Shown piece after piece: positions 60,012-64,000 of a stretch of DNA of 64,000 bases (position 1 is the stretch's first letter; each line of letters begins with the position of its first letter). The notes beneath the pieces were generated by a model, which did not search any database, had not been told where the DNA came from, and saw only the letters and a list, made by a program, of their open reading frames with translations. A program made the translations under genes and the position numbers. Source of the stretch: Trichobilharzia szidati (lineage: Eukaryota; Platyhelminthes; Trematoda; Strigeidida; Schistosomatidae); the NCBI GenBank assembly GCA_944472155.2, contig OX235277.1, forward strand, positions 11,914,804 through 11,978,803, given 5' to 3'.

Positions 60012-63000
60012 ACTCACTGATGTGTCAGTTGTACATTGTATCTCAATAGAAATAATTACACTTTCACAATACCAGAATTACATGTAGTATAATCGTAAGG
60101 CGCAGCCACTCGAAAGACCTCACAGCTATCGGTGGATCAATCACACTATAACAAATACAGTGTCACAACTCGACGTTTTGTTTTGTAGAGACGTGTTTGA
60201 TCCGCTTTAAGTTTATTCAAGCCAGTTTTGTAAAAAAAGAAAATCAAGCGTATATTATAGAAAGATATAGTATATCGAATTCCGCCACATTTTTCTCAAC
60301 TTGGAAAACTTGTCTCCATTATTCGCCGTCACAAAACAAATGTGTGATAATTCGGTAAATCGAAAAGTTCCTCTTAGTCACTGAGTTCCATAAAATTGAC
60401 TAAGCAAGCAAATGCAACACTCTATTTGTTATTGATAAAAGAATTAAAAGCCGGCGAGCAAATTTTATTATTGAGGATGTCAATGAAACTTCATTCAGTC
60501 GTCTACATAATCCTATTTTAGCTGTCAAGATCTCTGAATTGCGTTGATGACTATTCAACTACTCTTACGAGTTAGGAGCACATATTGTATAACTGGGATT
60601 AAAAAATAATTGAGTATATACCGAGTGATGCAGAGAGTTCCACTGAGAAAAGTATATGCGAGGAATTGTGAATTTCATCCGTATCTTATTAGATAACTTA
60701 AAATTAAATTCAACCAGATTTGTACGAATTCTGGGACATTTCAGTCCATTTTATTTCTTTATTTTATCTAAATAACAGCCAATAAGGCGACTGTAGGCAC
60801 AGGTGGAAATAATAATGATGATCACAATAATAGTATAAATTATGATTGTTGTTCTAAAACAATATTTAATTCATATCTGAAGACACTAAAATTAATTTCC
60901 GCAATATTTAAAACAAACTTTTCTCTTTTTTTAATTGTCCTTGGTCGCCATCATTTACTACTGGTTTTATATGCACACGGTTCTGGCCGTTAACTTGTAG
61001 TAAACTATCACGCATGAACAAACATGCAACACAGCATTAGCTGGATATTGGAGCATATCACCCTCGTTGGTATGAAGCCCTTCCTAAATGAGTTCTATTC
61101 AGCTGTGAAATCCAATAGTTACGTTAAACCCTGTTGTTTGTATTCGTCTCTGTGAATAGTATAGTGTAATGACTCTATCCATTACTGACCATTGTAATTA
61201 CCTAAATATCACTGATTGAATCCCTCATCTGTCTAACTAGAAATTGATTGGTTACAGATAAATGATTATTACTGTGATTGTTTATTTGACAATAAACGTT
61301 TCTTAGACTTAATAAGTATCTTTGGGTATAACGTCGTCTGTATTGTTGAGAGACTCGGAGAAATTGTGAGGAATGCATATTTTCGCGACAGCATCCTGAT
61401 GGAGAGCATGTCATTAGGTTTCAGTGTAGGTCAAACAGAATAACCAACATGAGTTGTGATTTTATTCAGTCCTGTACTTAAGCATCAGTTTCCTATAATT
61501 TCAAAGGGATCAGTTCAATAGACATGGTAGTTTTTCTTTCAAGCACCTGACGAAGATCTGAGCGCAAATTATTTAAGCTGTTCATATTCCGAATAAAAGA
61601 TGAGCTACCTCATTCACAAAATAGCAGTGCAAACTTCCATCAATGGCTCCCCTCTTCGTTGCCTCTGTAATATGAATGTAAAGGCCTGACAGGGAAGACG
61701 ATTAATGAAAACTCTGGCAGTTAGAAAACAAGACTCAGGAAATATGCAAAATGGAATAGAGATAAATAAAACAAACACTGAGGAGAGCGTTTAGGCCTTT
61801 GAATGGAACCTGAATGATGATGATGATAATGATATGAACAGCGAAGAAAAGCTTGCAGGCAGTTGTAGATTCGAATGAAAGCGGTAGCATAAGGCCAAGT
61901 ATAGTGGGGAAGTGCTAAATATGCCACATTCTTCACCGAGAATACAAAAATGATTGAATATATAATTATTATTTCAGTTTCTTGCATCACAACAGTGAAA
62001 TTAAAGCAAATCCCCTTTCTTATACAGATTTATGTTTTCATTGAGTTTATAAAATTCTCCCTCTATCGTTCTTTGAATGATTTTAATTCTAAATATAGAC
62101 TACGTGTGATTGAAGAGAAGTCTCAACCAAGCAGTTAATAATAGGGACATTTGCATTTATTCATGTGACAATTACACTGTTACGGTTTTTAAAAATGCTT
62201 TAAGTGGGTGTTCGTTATCATATTCCATTCAAACGTTTCTAATAATAGAATGAACATATAATGTGATGCGCATATTTTTATTTATTTGTGTAATATTTTA
62301 GTAATTGTCACTACTTGTCCTCAAGTAAGTACCATCCCGTTTTTTTATAGTTATTAATCCCTTACGTATCATCTCCTAATCTCATCACATCTGCATTAAG
62401 GCATAGTTTATTTACTTTCCTCACATTCTTGAATTACTTAATCTGACTGTTTATTTATATCAACCTTTACTTACAATATCTATCTGATCATTCGTTTGTT
62501 TAGTCATGCTGGCTTTCACTATTCTCTCCACGCAGTTGTGTGTAAACTATTGCAATATTCCTGAATTTTTGAAATTCTTTCTCTGGTGACTGCCTTTCAA
62601 TGAAAACTAGGCTGGATGATCAAGAATTTGTAAAGTATCTGTTTTGTAATCCTGATCAATGAAACGTAGAGCAAAAAGGCCTCGACCAAACCAAAACTGA
62701 TACTTAATGCGGCTCTCGATTTTCAGTGTCTTTCAGAAAGATGGTGGTCTGTTTCTGCGTAGGATTTGAGTTGTTAACAGTAAGCTTAAAATGAAACGAA
62801 ATATGCATTGTGAAATTCAGTGATCTCAACCATTAAATAAATAACAATCGTAATCAAAGTCGTCAAGAGAAACAGGGAAAAGATTCATGGAAAATTCTGA
62901 AATTTGACTTCATATTAAATTATATACTCAAAAGATTGCTCAGAAAGATATCGAATTCTCTGCGACTAAGCCGCCCAGTTTATGAAACAACATAAGTTCA

Positions 63001-64000
63001 AGAAACTAACACAGATTTTATGCATTCATCTAGGTGAGTGTCTCTAACAAATTCGCAAGGCTTATTATCATTATGTAGGCGTTTGTTGAACGAAACGGTT
63101 TTTCGTAAAGTAAACGACTGTAATAAGCGTCCGTAAACTAAACAAATTCTTTTCAATTGCTTTAATGTCCACGATTCCGACTGAGATATATTTTAGATAC
63201 TGAATTCATTCTACAACGGTCACCTCAGATAATTTTGAAGAACTTACACTTTAATTGTTTCGTTTTTGAAAATATTTAGCAACTTTATGTTATGTTTAGA
63301 GTTACAACTTGAATTCTTCCTTTAACACGTCTGAATATAAGTACTTTTCCATATAACAGTTATTTTGATTGGTCTCGGCCTCAGGTTGATTGCTTCAGAT
63401 GAAAGATCATTTTGAAGTTCAGTGATAAATCCAACTTAGCTTAGATGAGTCCAGACGTTTCCGCTGGTTCACATGGAAATGGATATTTAGCGAATAGTGA
63501 GACGTTCCAGCAAGTAATTCTCAAAGTGGACAGTCTCATATATATGAGAACATAATACTTGGTAACAAAACAAAAAAATACTTTCCACTGCATCAGAGTG
63601 AATGCGCAGTTCAGATTATACTTTCTGTGCAGTTTATGTGTCATTATCACATAATAATTTTATTATAGGATGATGAGAAATCAGTCAAACAGTATTCGAA
63701 AGAGAAGGATCACTGAACATCAGCTCTGTCCTTGTTTTGGACCCCTTAACAGTGTTTCACCGTCGTTTCTTTCGGTACAAGTCAATTTTTCATGAGCTTA
63801 GAAGGTGAATGAAACAAATAGTAGTGTTAGCTACATGCAGTTCTAAAGGGTCCTATGCACTATGGGTAGTAGGTTGAATGCATCAAGCTGTGTACCGCCG
63901 AGTGACTGGGATGACTAGCTGTATACCCAGTTGAAAGAAACAAGTCAGCTGAAACTACCTGATATGTGCTCACAGTTTATCTAATTTGTTCATCACTCTA
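60012..64000. other. No gene seen to the window end
   Basis: AT-rich, including a short GAT-rich triplet run near 61813-61835. Short open frames lack motifs, paralogues or splice evidence. Confidence 0.35.

Overview
The window looks like AT-rich nuclear DNA of a parasitic flatworm, most likely a blood fluke (Schistosomatidae). This is inferred from the transposon mix: an RTE-clade LINE of SR2 type, CR1-like LINEs of Perere/SR type, two kinds of Penelope-like element (PLE) with GIY-YIG endonuclease domains, a decayed SM-alpha-type hammerhead SINE, and tRNA-derived SINEs with RTE-like tails. Species cannot be named from sequence alone. No bacterial-type genes, CRISPR arrays, rRNA genes or convincing functional tRNA genes were seen.

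Layout. Two direct copies of one segment fill about 1-10.4 kb (copy A) and 19.1-24.7 kb (copy B). Each carries, on the minus strand, the same two-exon gene: a short exon for a signal peptide (5602-5683; 21824-21899), a phase-1 intron, and a second exon for a small secreted protein with twelve cysteines (654-841; 19689-19882). Each spliced product is 89 residues. Both copies keep a TATA-like box upstream and an AATAAA signal downstream. The last six cysteines have the spacing C-x6-C-x5-CC-x3-C-x4-C, typical of inhibitor-cystine-knot folds. By hand alignment the cysteine-rich exon differs by about 29% of bases (33 of 59 residues identical), whereas flanking and intron DNA differs by roughly 7-12% and one 116-base intron block is identical. 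This pattern suggests fast, possibly diversifying, evolution of the mature protein on a fixed cysteine frame.

Copy A was later hit by an RTE element (7807-9738, 14-bp target duplication, empty site preserved in copy B). It also holds a Penelope-like element in the gene's intron (1721-3119, 13-bp target duplication, inverted terminal segment).

From about 24.7 kb to the end I see no host coding gene I can defend. The rest is AT-rich non-coding DNA studded with decayed retroelements: PLE (25.0-25.6, 36.8-37.6 kb), RTE relics (10.8, 30.5-31.1, 34.0-34.3, 39.1-40.2, 54.1, 54.9, 56.8 kb), CR1 (17.4-18.2 kb relic; 57.3-59.57 kb with a long open frame) and SINEs (13.3, 27.7, 45.9, 46.8, 53.3, 59.8 kb). 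Notable oddities are a SINE between 74-bp direct repeats, an RTE/CR1 chimera joined in frame inside the reverse-transcriptase domain, a 23-bp near-perfect hairpin at 32.3 kb, and a 71-bp inverted repeat around the long CR1 element.
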